Both the position numbers and the translations under genes were made by a program. A DNA stretch of 64,000 nt from an uncultured Blautia sp. GTDB lineage: Bacteria; Bacillota; Clostridia; Lachnospirales; Lachnospiraceae. The DNA is taken from the NCBI GenBank assembly GCA_900549015.1, contig URMH01000004.1, forward strand, positions 1 through 64,000, in the 5' to 3' direction. This document shows positions 8,204 through 15,383 of the stretch, piece by piece (the stretch's first letter is position 1; the number at the start of each line of letters is the position of its first letter). Below the pieces are notes generated by a model, which was not told the DNA's origin, did not search any database, and worked only from the letters and a program-made list of their open reading frames with translations.

Positions 8204-8800
8204 TCAAAGCTCCACTCTGCCTTCAAGGGCCCGAAGAAGCGTTACCTCGTCAATGTATTCCAGATCTCCGCCTACAGGAACGCCGCTTGCAATACGGCTT
8301 ACCTTAATTCCTGTCGGCTTAATAAGCTTGCTGATATACATGGCTGTCGTTTCTCCCTCAAGACTTGAGTTTGTGGCAATGATTACTTCTTTTACATCTT
8401 CCTGAAGACGTCTCATAAGCTCTTTCAGCTTAATGTCGTCCGGTCCGATTCCAAGCATGGGGGAAATCGCTCCATGAAGCACATGATAAACTCCGTCAAA
8501 TTTTCCTGTTTTTTCATATGCGGCAAGATCCCTTGTATTTTCCACCACCATAATCGTGCTGTGGTCGCGTCTGGGATTATTACAGATCGGACATAGTTCC
8601 TGGTCTGTAAGGGTGTAGCAGCTTTTACAATACTGCACGTTTTCCCTTGCTCCCACTATGGCGGAAGTAAGCTGTTCCACCTGATCTTTCGGCATATTCA
8701 TAATATGAAACGCAAGTCTCTGGGCAGATTTTGCCCCGATTCCCGGAAGATGGGAAAGCTGCTCGATAAGCTTTGTAATATGGGAACTATAGTATTCCAT
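8204..8800 (-). CDS. recR: Recombination mediator RecR
   Basis: A 198-residue RecR: N-terminal helix-hairpin-helix (LPGIGAKSAQRLA, 18-30), a C4 zinc finger with C58, C61, C70 and C73, and a TOPRIM domain (about 80-175, with MVVENTRDLAAYE and ATNSSLEGETTAMYI). RecR acts with RecF/RecO to load RecA on gapped DNA. The start codon overlaps the ybaB stop by one base (TGATG), so translation is coupled. The order dnaX-ybaB-recR is the standard Firmicutes arrangement. Length is normal. Confidence 0.96.
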   Translation of the reverse strand: MEYYSSHITKLIEQLSHLPGIGAKSAQRLAFHIMNMPKDQVEQLTSAIVGARENVQYCKSCYTLTDQELCPICNNPRRDHSTIMVVENTRDLAAYEKTGKFDGVYHVLHGAISPMLGIGPDDIKLKELMRRLQEDVKEVIIATNSSLEGETTAMYISKLIKPTGIKVSRIASGVPVGGDLEYIDEVTLLRALEGRVEL

Positions 8801-9156
8801 CAGAAGGGGAAGCCTCCGCCAAGACCGCCAAGCCCTCCTGTAAGTTTAGACATAACAGCAGAGGATTCCTCCTCTACTTTTCTGAGAGCCTCATTTGTGG
8901 CTGCCACAATTAAGTCTTCCAGCATTTCAATATCGTCCGGATCAACTACATCCTCGGCAAGTTTTACTTTTGTCACTTCTCTTTTTCCGGAAATACTTAC
9001 TTCCACAGCTCCGCCGCCTGCTGTCGCAGTAAATTCTTTCTCCTCAAGAGCCTTCTGGTTCTCTTCCATCTGGCGCTGCATTTTCTGCGCCTGTTTCATA
9101 AGATTATTCATATTTCCCGGCATACCCATGCCCGGAAATCCGCCTCTTTTTGCCAT
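8800..9156 (-). CDS. ybaB: YbaB/EbfC nucleoid-associated protein
   Basis: A small DNA-binding protein of 118 residues (MAKRGGFPGMGMPGNMNNLM...). The long N-terminal helix MKQAQKMQRQMEENQKALEEKE and the GGGAVEVSISGKREVTKVKL beta-sheet core are typical. The C-terminus is glycine-rich (GGLGGLGGGFPF). The frame could begin five codons earlier at 9171, but GGAGG sits at 9165-9169, eight bases from the ATG at 9156, which fixes the start. It lies 20 bp after dnaX. Confidence 0.93.
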   Translation of the reverse strand: MAKRGGFPGMGMPGNMNNLMKQAQKMQRQMEENQKALEEKEFTATAGGGAVEVSISGKREVTKVKLAEDVVDPDDIEMLEDLIVAATNEALRKVEEESSAVMSKLTGGLGGLGGGFPF

Positions 9157-9176
9157 AATCATATCCTCCATATCTT

Positions 9177-10784
9177 TTATTCTTTATCTGATTCCAAATC
9201 CGCCTCTGTCACAACGTCCATGTGGATATTTTCCCTGATCGCCTCGTCTACCGTAATGCGGGACAGATTTGTATGCTGGTGCTGGTTCGCCACAAGCATC
9301 TGAACCTCCACCATTTTTCCTGTCTGCCGCAGAATAATTTCCTGCAGCTCCTGTTTTGCCTCGGGGTTGTCCACATAGGACTGTCCCAGAAAATCCTGAA
9401 ATTCCACAAACAGAACAGGATCTCCTGTTTCCCCGTTATATTTGGGGATTGCTTTCTGAAGCATCTGCTTGAAAACGCCCCCTGTCTGGGAAACGATGGC
9501 TCTCCAGCCTGCCACAATTTTCTGCAGATCCTCCGGCGCTGCTTTCCGGGGCTTTCGCTCCTCCGCTGCCGTGGCTTTCGCCGCCTCAGACGTCCCCGGT
9601 GCTTCCTGAACAATTACCTGCTGCACGGGAGCTTCTTCTATTTTACGCTCCAGAACACGAAGCCGGTCCAGAACAGAATCCAGGTTTGTCTCCATTGCAG
9701 GACGGCAGAGCTTGATCAGAGCAATCTCCACAAGCACGCGCTTCTGTGTTGCAAATCGTATCTGATTGGACAGATCCGAGAAAATACGGATATACCGCAT
9801 CAGCGTCTCCGCGTCCGTCATCTCACTTTCTTCTTTTAAAAGTTTAAGATTATCGGAAGAGACGTCAATGGCTTCCTCCGGGTTTTCTGATGTTTTTACA
9901 AGAAGAAGATTTCTCATATACCAGGTAAAGTCTCCTACAAACTGGCTGAGTTCCCTTCCTCCTACGATCAGGTCTTCCAGAATATGAATGCTTCCTGTTA
10001 CATCGCCTTTCAAAACCATTCGCAAAAGGCGGCTGAACACTTCCGTATCCACAGCTCCCAGAACCTCAAGCACCTTATCATAGGTGAGCGTTTCGCCGAG
10101 ATAAAAGGCAATGCACTGGTCAAGAAGGCTTAAAGCGTCTCGCATGGAGCCGTCTCCCGCCTTCGCCACGTAGCGGACCGCCTTTTCTTCCGCCTCAACC
10201 CCTTCCGCATTTAAAAGCTCCTGAAGCCTTGCAGCAATGGTATCGATGGTAATCCTGTGAAAATCATATCTCTGACACCTGGAAAGAATGGTAACCGGAA
10301 TCTTGTGCGCCTCTGTTGTTGCAAGAATGAAAATCACATAAGACGGGGGCTCTTCCAGCGTTTTTAAAAGAGCGTTGAAAGCCCCTGTGGAAAGCATGTG
10401 CACCTCGTCAATAATGTAAACCTTGTAATTTCCCTCTGTGGGACGGTACGTAACCTCCTCGCGGATTTCACGGATATTATCCACACCGTTGTTGGAAGCC
10501 GCGTCGATCTCAATGACGTTCATAGACGTTCCCTCCTGGATTGCCCGGCACATTTCACATTCATTACAAGGGCTTCCATTTACAGGGTGCTGGCAGTTTA
10601 CTGCCTTTGCAAGAATCTTCGCCACTGAGGTCTTTCCTGTACCTCTTGTTCCGCAAAAAAGATACGCGTGTCCGATACGGTTTGCCTTTATCTGGTTTGT
10701 CAGTGTTTTTACAATATGGTCCTGACCTTTTACATCGTTAAAATTATCAGGACGAAATTTTCTGTAAAGGGCAGTGTAGCTCAT
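9177..10784 (-). CDS. dnaX: DNA polymerase III subunit gamma/tau
   Basis: The clamp-loader ATPase, 535 residues. Walker A is GTRGTGKT (45-52); a zinc module with cysteines in CQHPVNGSPCNECEMC follows, then Walker B IIDEVHML, and the SRC motif (ILSRCQRYDF). The C-terminal part after about residue 380 is the tau-like extension with low-complexity Glu/Ala sequence. It loads the beta clamp and couples the replicative polymerase to the helicase. It has its own promoter at 10851-10880 and a GC-rich hairpin in its leader. I see no programmed frameshift signal that I would call. Confidence 0.96.
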   Translation of the reverse strand: MSYTALYRKFRPDNFNDVKGQDHIVKTLTNQIKANRIGHAYLFCGTRGTGKTSVAKILAKAVNCQHPVNGSPCNECEMCRAIQEGTSMNVIEIDAASNNGVDNIREIREEVTYRPTEGNYKVYIIDEVHMLSTGAFNALLKTLEEPPSYVIFILATTEAHKIPVTILSRCQRYDFHRITIDTIAARLQELLNAEGVEAEEKAVRYVAKAGDGSMRDALSLLDQCIAFYLGETLTYDKVLEVLGAVDTEVFSRLLRMVLKGDVTGSIHILEDLIVGGRELSQFVGDFTWYMRNLLLVKTSENPEEAIDVSSDNLKLLKEESEMTDAETLMRYIRIFSDLSNQIRFATQKRVLVEIALIKLCRPAMETNLDSVLDRLRVLERKIEEAPVQQVIVQEAPGTSEAAKATAAEERKPRKAAPEDLQKIVAGWRAIVSQTGGVFKQMLQKAIPKYNGETGDPVLFVEFQDFLGQSYVDNPEAKQELQEIILRQTGKMVEVQMLVANQHQHTNLSRITVDEAIRENIHMDVVTEADLESDKE

Positions 10785-10808
10785 AACACACTCCTATCAT
10801 TCGCACAG

Positions 10809-10834
10809 CCGCCGCGGAAAAATTCCCGCGGCGG
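10809..10834. other. GC-rich hairpin in the dnaX leader
   Basis: CCGCCGCGG (10809-10817) pairs perfectly with CCGCGGCGG (10826-10834). On the minus strand the hairpin lies between the dnaX promoter and its start codon and is not followed by a U-run, so it should not terminate dnaX transcription. On the plus strand it is followed by TCTTTTCT and could terminate antisense transcription. Its role is unknown. Confidence 0.55.
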
Positions 10835-10850
10835 TCTTTTCTACATGGTT

Positions 10851-10880
10851 ATAATACGGGAAAACACCTTGTCCCGTCAA
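10851..10880 (-). promoter_or_regulatory. dnaX promoter
   Basis: Minus-strand TTGACG (10875-10880), an 18-bp spacer and TATTAT (10851-10856), just downstream of the pfkA stop codon. Confidence 0.7.
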
Positions 10881-10897
10881 GTAGGGATTGTGCTTTC

Positions 10898-11980
10898 TCA
10901 ATCTCCAAAGCTGATTCCGATCTGTTTGGCAGCTTTTACTGTCTGGTCTTTCGGATTTACCATCTTAAGCTTTCCTGCACATTCTTCCAGAGGCACACGT
11001 TTGATCTTGCCATTTACAATACCGATCATAACGCCGTATTCTCCATCGATAATTGCCTCTGCCGCGCCTGCTCCGATTCTTGTAGAAAGCACACGGTCAT
11101 ATGCGCACGGCTCTCCGCCTCTCTGCGTATGACCCGGCACAGTAATGCGCACCTCGCTTCCTGTCTCTTTAAAAATCTGGTCTGCAATTTCATAGGATAC
11201 AGACGGATATTTCTTTGCTCTTGCTTCCAGTTTTTCTTTATATTTCTTTTTGGAAAGCTGCGCGTCTTCTTTTGAAATTGCTCCCTCTGCAACTGCAAGG
11301 ATTGTAAATCTCTTTCCTGCCTTTGCTCTTCTCTGGATTGCTTGCACTACTTTTTTGATGTCATATGGGATTTCCGGAATCAGAATAATATCGGCTCCTC
11401 CTGCAATACCTGCGTGAAGAGTCAGGCTTCCAACTTTATGTCCCATAATTTCCACAATAAATACGCGGCCATGAGAAGCTGCTGTTGTGTGAATACAGTC
11501 AATGGCGTTTGTGGCAATATTTACCGCACTCTGGAAGCCGAATGTCATGTCCGTTCCGAAAATATCATTATCGATGGTTTTCGGAAGGTGTATAATATTT
11601 AACCCTTCCTCACGGAGAAGGTTTGCTGTCTTCTGCGTTCCGTTTCCTCCAAGAATCACAAGACAATCAAGACAGAGCTTATAATATGTCTGTTTCATTG
11701 CCTCTACTTTATCAAGGCCTTTTTCATCCGGAACGCGCATCAGCTTAAACGGCTGTCTTGAAGTTCCGAGAATCGTTCCGCCCTGCGTAAGAATACCGGA
11801 AAAATCTTTTGATGTGAGCATACGGTATTTTCCGTAGATCAGCCCTTTGTATCCGTCGTCAAATCCGTAAACCTCCAGCTCGTCAATGGAGTTGGAAAGA
11901 CCTTTTACAACACCGCGCATAGTTGCATTTAATGCCTGGCAGTCGCCGCCGCTTGTCAGCATACCGATTCTTTTAATCAT
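10898..11980 (-). CDS. pfkA: 6-phosphofructokinase
   Basis: A 360-residue phosphofructokinase from the ATG at 11980, where GGAGG is five bases upstream; the frame extends four codons further but without a better site. Landmarks are MLTSGGDCQALNATMRG, GTSRQPF, GGNGTQKTANLL, PKTIDNDIFGTD, MGHKVGSLTLHAG and PGHTQRGGEP. It phosphorylates fructose 6-phosphate in glycolysis. The residue after GGN is Gly, which in this family favours ATP over pyrophosphate, and the PKTIDND form together with about 40 extra residues relative to E. coli PfkA suggest the longer 'group III' type. E. coli has Asp in the GGDGS motif where this protein has Asn. It lies between the SRP RNA gene and dnaX. Confidence 0.9.
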   Translation of the reverse strand: MIKRIGMLTSGGDCQALNATMRGVVKGLSNSIDELEVYGFDDGYKGLIYGKYRMLTSKDFSGILTQGGTILGTSRQPFKLMRVPDEKGLDKVEAMKQTYYKLCLDCLVILGGNGTQKTANLLREEGLNIIHLPKTIDNDIFGTDMTFGFQSAVNIATNAIDCIHTTAASHGRVFIVEIMGHKVGSLTLHAGIAGGADIILIPEIPYDIKKVVQAIQRRAKAGKRFTILAVAEGAISKEDAQLSKKKYKEKLEARAKKYPSVSYEIADQIFKETGSEVRITVPGHTQRGGEPCAYDRVLSTRIGAGAAEAIIDGEYGVMIGIVNGKIKRVPLEECAGKLKMVNPKDQTVKAAKQIGISFGD

Positions 11981-12032
11981 AATAACCTCCATTCTGTGCT
12001 TCCTGTCTGCACAATCGCGATTCTTAATGGTT

Positions 12033-12061
12033 ATTATATAACAATTTGTCGTTTTCTACAA
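12033..12061 (-). promoter_or_regulatory. pfkA promoter
   Basis: Minus-strand TTGTAG (12056-12061), 17-bp spacer, TATAAT (12033-12038). The -35 box overlaps the U-tract of the SRP RNA terminator, so the two transcription units are packed tightly. Confidence 0.7.
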
Positions 12062-12068
12062 CAAAAAT

Positions 12069-12101
12069 AACCAGAGTTCTCCTTCCGGATACACTCTGGT
12101 T
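12069..12101 (-). terminator. SRP RNA terminator
   Basis: AACCAGAGT / ACTCTGGTT form a 9-bp stem (12069-12077 and 12093-12101); on the minus strand it is followed by ATTTTTGTTG. Confidence 0.85.
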
Positions 12102-12109
12102 TCATTACT

Positions 12110-12377
12110 TTTTTTACGCGCGCCGCACTTCGAAATGGTCCCACAGACGTTACCTCTACAGTTAACTCGGCTCAGGCACCCTCACGGCACACAAGAGCTC
12201 CTGCTTAGTGCTGCTGCATTCCTGCCCTGACACGGTTCACAGGTTCCTGTTGCGTAAGACCCAAACGTCAACGCCACTTATAAAGGGCAGCTCCACAGGA
12301 TACAGTCCTCAGATTGGCATCACCCCTGCTTTAGCGGATTGCAGGTACAGGGCACCGCTAACTCCCCGGCTGCGCGG
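12110..12377 (-). ncRNA. ffs: Signal recognition particle RNA, large Bacillus type
   Basis: On the minus strand this roughly 268-nt RNA shows the Alu-domain 5' part (AGCGGTGCCCTGTACCTGC, AATCCGCTAAAGCAGGG), the central GTTGACGTTTGGGTC segment, and the domain IV core GTCAGG-GCA-GGAA-TGC-AGCAGC with its GGAA tetraloop, followed by GCCGAGTTAACT near the 3' end. These match the B. subtilis scRNA class. It binds Ffh and targets membrane and secretory proteins. The ends are estimated from the promoter and from terminal pairing, so they may be off by several bases. In Bacillus this gene lies just before dnaX; here pfkA lies between. Confidence 0.93.
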
Positions 12378-12383
12378 AATTTA

Positions 12384-12412
12384 ATTATAGATGGTTTCTG
12401 AAGATTTGTCAA
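12384..12412 (-). promoter_or_regulatory. SRP RNA promoter
   Basis: A fully consensus minus-strand promoter: TTGACA (12407-12412), 17-bp spacer, TATAAT (12384-12389). Its strength suits an abundant RNA. Confidence 0.9.
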
Positions 12413-12442
12413 TCATTTGCGAAAAACTCTTTCAACTTTCTC

Positions 12443-13108
12443 TTATCGGCACTCCTGTTTCATGGCAGAATATCCGATCAGTACGGTCCATACATAGGCG
12501 CAGGTCTTTGGGATCATAAGCATTCCGATCATGGGAATGGTATCTGCCCAAAGTACCACCGGAATATAAAATCCGAAACTCAGCACGATCGTAAGCCACA
12601 TCCACCGGAACGCCTTGTCTTTATGCTCCTTCGCACTGCGATAGAATAAAACAATTACCAGAAGTCCCAGAAGCGCAAAAGGAATGTTGCGGTAAATCCC
12701 CCAGGAAAGAGGTGCGTCTGCACTCAGCCACTCATTCTGAGGCATCATGCAGAGAATCACTCTCAAACCTGCCAGAATATATACGGCTGCAGTGAACCCG
12801 TTTTTTCCTTTAATCTCATAACGCTGGCGCCATACATAGTAAAGCAGTACATAGAAAACCGTCATGGTAACGGAAGTGATCCACTTTCCAATCCCCAGCG
12901 GAACCGTATAATTTTCCAGCCCCGTCGTACAGAGAGCAATCGCCCGCGGAACAAGATGGAAAGAATCTCCTGCGCCCAATACAACTGCCATAATTCCAAA
13001 CAGACGGAACTGACGATTTCCCCTGCTGCCGCGAATCATCAAAATCCCAATGGTGATCACGGAAATCAAATAAACCACATCAAACAAAGTTTCTGCAATA
13101 GCCTGCAT
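12443..13108 (-). CDS. Unknown integral membrane protein in a TetR-linked operon
   Basis: I do not recognise a named family. The protein has 221 residues from the ATG at 13108, where AAGGAG is seven bases upstream. It has about seven hydrophobic helices, for example LFDVVYLISVITIGILMI, LFGIMAVVLGAGDSFHLV, ITSVTMTVFYVLLYYVW, AAVYILAGLRVILCMM and IPFALLGLLVIVLFY. Polar residues inside helices (GAGDSFH and the RAIALCT loop) may be functional. It is the second gene of a two-gene unit with the small membrane protein upstream (24-bp gap), whose promoter region carries a copy of the adjacent TetR operator. Transport, sensing or resistance are all possible; none is shown. Confidence 0.65.
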   Translation of the reverse strand: MQAIAETLFDVVYLISVITIGILMIRGSRGNRQFRLFGIMAVVLGAGDSFHLVPRAIALCTTGLENYTVPLGIGKWITSVTMTVFYVLLYYVWRQRYEIKGKNGFTAAVYILAGLRVILCMMPQNEWLSADAPLSWGIYRNIPFALLGLLVIVLFYRSAKEHKDKAFRWMWLTIVLSFGFYIPVVLWADTIPMIGMLMIPKTCAYVWTVLIGYSAMKQECR

Positions 13109-13132
13109 AATCATTCTCCTTTATTTTTTATT

Positions 13133-13558
13133 TTAAGTTTCAGAGGCGGCAGAGCGCGCTTTGCCATAATTACAGCCAAATAAGAGCCCTGCCAGAAGAA
13201 GCGAAGCACCAAGCCCCGTATAAAAAACAGCAATAAACCGCTCCGGTGCAACCCCGCTCTCCCTGATACCAATACCTCCGGTCATCATCACTGCCATAAT
13301 GATAAATGCCTTTCTGTCAAAAAACTTTAAAAAGAAATGTCTCTCTTCCTCATAAGAGTTAATTCTGTCCGTATGTTTTTTTACTAATTTTCCAAACACA
13401 AATTTTTGAAAAACACCAAATACCAGAATAGACAGCAGAACATTTAATATCGTTCGATACGCCGGATATGCCATCAGACCAATGCGAAGAATATTAAAAC
13501 CTGCTATGCCCCACACAAGACAGGCAAGAAGCAATAATGTATTTCTTTTTACTTTCAT
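13133..13558 (-). CDS. Unknown small membrane protein in a TetR-linked operon
   Basis: A 141-residue protein with four hydrophobic segments: residues 7-28 (LLLLACLVWGIAGFNILRIGLM), 33-52, about 82-100 and about 108-127, separated by a charged loop (KKHTDRINSYEEERHFFLKFFDRK). No family is recognised. The ATG at 13558 follows AAGGAGGTGA by six bases. The palindrome TGAACATTGTTCA ends about a dozen bases before the ribosome site, so expression is probably controlled by the TetR protein encoded upstream. It heads the unit with the 221-residue membrane protein. Confidence 0.65.
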   Translation of the reverse strand: MKVKRNTLLLLACLVWGIAGFNILRIGLMAYPAYRTILNVLLSILVFGVFQKFVFGKLVKKHTDRINSYEEERHFFLKFFDRKAFIIMAVMMTGGIGIRESGVAPERFIAVFYTGLGASLLLAGLLFGCNYGKARSAASET

Positions 13559-13577
13559 ATCATGTCACCTCCTTGAA

Positions 13578-13590
13578 TGAACATTGTTCA
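13578..13590. promoter_or_regulatory. TetR operator upstream of the membrane-protein operon
   Basis: TGAACA-T-TGTTCA, a 13-bp palindrome matching the one at the tetR promoter (14258-14270) apart from the central base on the same strand. It lies just before the ribosome site of the first membrane-protein gene. No clean -35/-10 pair is visible here. Confidence 0.65.
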
Positions 13591-13606
13591 GTTTGCCGAT
13601 AAGCAA

Positions 13607-13628
13607 AGAATCTCGCTTGCGAGATTCT
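13607..13628 (-). terminator. Hairpin after tetR
   Basis: AGAATCTCGC and GCGAGATTCT form a 10-bp stem with a two-base loop. On the minus strand TTTGCTT follows, so it is a weak-to-moderate terminator between tetR and the membrane-protein operon. A second small hairpin (GTCGC/GCGAC, about 13642-13655) lies between it and the tetR stop. Confidence 0.55.
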
Positions 13629-13684
13629 CTTCCTGCGGCGGGTCGCTTCAGCGACATACTTCTTTTCCACATTAAGCGGAAATT

Positions 13685-14242
13685 TTAATATAGAGTTCTG
13701 CGGACAATCTCCAGCACAGCCTCCGCATCATAATCCTGGCGAAGTAAGGCAGACAGCATCAAAGAAAACAGTACATCTGCAAATTTTTCTGCTGTAAACT
13801 GCTCTGTAAAAGCATTTTCCCGAACTTTTCTGTCCTTTTTTAAAACAAAGCTCAGCCCGTCTAAAATATGCTGCCAGGTCCGCTGCATCTGCTTCCTTCC
13901 ATTGGATTTCTCTTCCTGCATAAATCCAAGTGAGTGGAGAGTAAAGAAACCAGGATACTGTCTACTGCCATATTCCATCCGTTCATACATCCAGGTAATA
14001 CAGGCAATCGTATCCTGAAATATCTCTTCATCATCCTGGCGATGAAAAATTTCGAACCATACACTTTCCACCGCTGCTCCCACAAGTGCAGCTTTAGAAT
14101 CAAAATAATTATAGATGGATCCAACAGATACGCCGCAGGCTGCCGCAACCGAACGGATATTAACGGCAGACCAGCCCTGCTCCTGAATTAATTCCCGGCT
14201 GGTTTTCAAAATTTCTTCTTTTGATGTTACAATCTTATTCAT
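13685..14242 (-). CDS. TetR/AcrR family transcriptional repressor
   Basis: This 185-residue regulator has an N-terminal helix-turn-helix of TetR type (residues 9-50: ILKTSRELIQEQGWSAVNIRSVAAACGVSVGSIYNYFDSKAALV) and a helical ligand-binding C-terminal domain with no recognisable specificity. Its promoter contains the palindrome TGAACAATGTTCA overlapping the -10 box, and a second copy lies before the downstream two-gene membrane operon. This strongly suggests autorepression and control of that operon. The inducer is unknown. Confidence 0.88.
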   Translation of the reverse strand: MNKIVTSKEEILKTSRELIQEQGWSAVNIRSVAAACGVSVGSIYNYFDSKAALVGAAVESVWFEIFHRQDDEEIFQDTIACITWMYERMEYGSRQYPGFFTLHSLGFMQEEKSNGRKQMQRTWQHILDGLSFVLKKDRKVRENAFTEQFTAEKFADVLFSLMLSALLRQDYDAEAVLEIVRRTLY

Positions 14243-14257
14243 GCAATCACCTCAATC

Positions 14258-14299
14258 TGAACAATGTTCATTATATATAAAACATACTATATTTGTCAA
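14258..14299 (-). promoter_or_regulatory. tetR promoter with overlapping operator
   Basis: Minus-strand TTGACA (14294-14299), 18-bp spacer, TATAAT (14270-14275), immediately followed by TGAACATTGTTCA as read on the minus strand (14258-14270), sharing one base with the -10. Binding here would block transcription initiation. Confidence 0.8.
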
Positions 14300-14313
14300 G
14301 TCTTATTTTTATA

Positions 14314-14332
14314 AAAGACCGGGAAGGTCTTT
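14314..14332 (-). terminator. Terminator after yqeY
   Basis: AAAGACC (14314-14320) pairs with GGTCTTT (14326-14332); on the minus strand the stem is followed by TATAAAAATAA. An alternative longer-range stem GACCGGG/CCCGGTC joins 14317-14323 with 14362-14368. Confidence 0.6.
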
Positions 14333-14380
14333 CAGGTCACATCTGCCCAAAATAAATTACCCCCGGTCTCTTGTTTTCTG

Positions 14381-14818
14381 TTATTTGCAGTATTCTGCCA
14401 CAACCTGATTGATCACTTTGCCGTCTGCTTTTCCTTTTAACTCGCCCATAACAGCCTTCATAATCTGACCTTTATTTTTTGTTGCAAGAACGTCTGCGAA
14501 TTTTTCCTCAAGAACTGCCCTGATCTCCTCTGCGCTCATCTGCTTCGGAGCGTATTTCGCAATTACATCGTAGCGTGCCTGATACTCGTCGCGAAGATCC
14601 TGGCGGCTTTCCGGGCATGTATCAATCTGCTCTTTTACTGTCTTCAATTCTTTTAAAATAATGCGGTCCACAAGCTCCGGCGCGATGTCGTCACGGCAGC
14701 CCTCGTCAATGGCAGCCTTTTTTACTGCTGCAATAAGAGAAGAAACTGCTTCCTTTGTCATCTTATCCTTTGCCTTCATTGCAGCTACCATATCTTTTCT
14801 TAACACTTCTAATTCCAT
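14381..14818 (-). CDS. yqeY: GatB/YqeY domain protein
   Basis: A 145-residue, largely helical protein of the stand-alone YqeY family, homologous to the C-terminal domain of GatB. Typical stretches are DMVAAMKAKDKMTKEAVSSL near the N-terminus, IILKELKTVKEQ, and the C-terminal KNKGQIMKAVMGELKGKADGKVINQVV. The family may be involved in tRNA-dependent amidation, but this stand-alone form has no proven function. Some Firmicutes place it next to rpsU; here it lies 31 bp after tadA, suggesting a shared tRNA-related context. Confidence 0.9.
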   Translation of the reverse strand: MELEVLRKDMVAAMKAKDKMTKEAVSSLIAAVKKAAIDEGCRDDIAPELVDRIILKELKTVKEQIDTCPESRQDLRDEYQARYDVIAKYAPKQMSAEEIRAVLEEKFADVLATKNKGQIMKAVMGELKGKADGKVINQVVAEYCK

Positions 14819-14849
14819 GATAATAGCTCCCTGTATCTTATTTCTGCTA

Positions 14850-15383
14850 TCATACTACATCATTTCCATTTTCGCAAATCTGCATTTCTCTCTCTGCTGC
14901 TTTTTTTGCTTCTTTTGCCTGTTTTTTCTTTTCCCGCAGCTTTTTAAAAAAAGCGGAAAGCATGGTGGAGCATTCCTCCTCAAGAACGCCCCGCACCACC
15001 TTTACTTTGTGATTAAAGCCTTCCATTTCCAGAATATTGATCACGGAGCCTGCGCAGCCTGCCTTTGGATTCATGCTTCCGATCACCACCTGATCAATCC
15101 TTGACTGCACAAGGGCTCCCGCGCACATCTGGCACGGCTCTAAGGTCACATACATAGTACAGCCCTCAAGCCGCCAGTCCCCAAGCTTTTTGCTCGCCTT
15201 TCTAATTGCGTTCAGCTCTGCGTGAGACAGAGTATTTTTATCTGTATTTCTTCTGTTATATCCTCTTGCAATGATTTTTCCGTCATTTACGATTACACAG
15301 CCTATGGGCACTTCTTCCAGCGCTTCCGCCTTTTTTGCCTGACGGATTGCCTCTTTCATAAAACGTTCCTGTTCTGTCAGCAT
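14850..15383 (-). CDS. tadA: tRNA-specific adenosine deaminase TadA
   Basis: A zinc deaminase of 177 residues that converts the wobble adenosine of tRNA-Arg(ACG) to inosine. The HAE motif places zinc ligand H54 and proton shuttle E56; PCQMC gives C84 and C87. The N-terminal MKEAIRQAKKA and the VPIGCVIV strand are typical. The last 30 residues are a lysine-rich tail longer than in E. coli TadA. The start overlaps the end of the MATE transporter gene by seven bases. Guanine deaminase is an unlikely alternative given the LEPCQMCAGALVQSRI context. Confidence 0.93.
   Translation of the reverse strand: MLTEQERFMKEAIRQAKKAEALEEVPIGCVIVNDGKIIARGYNRRNTDKNTLSHAELNAIRKASKKLGDWRLEGCTMYVTLEPCQMCAGALVQSRIDQVVIGSMNPKAGCAGSVINILEMEGFNHKVKVVRGVLEEECSTMLSAFFKKLREKKKQAKEAKKAAEREMQICENGNDVV

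Noticed and set aside
9222..9839. 205-codon plus-strand frame antisense to dnaX
   Set aside because: Cysteine/histidine/leucine-rich composition typical of a shadow frame; dnaX is unambiguous.
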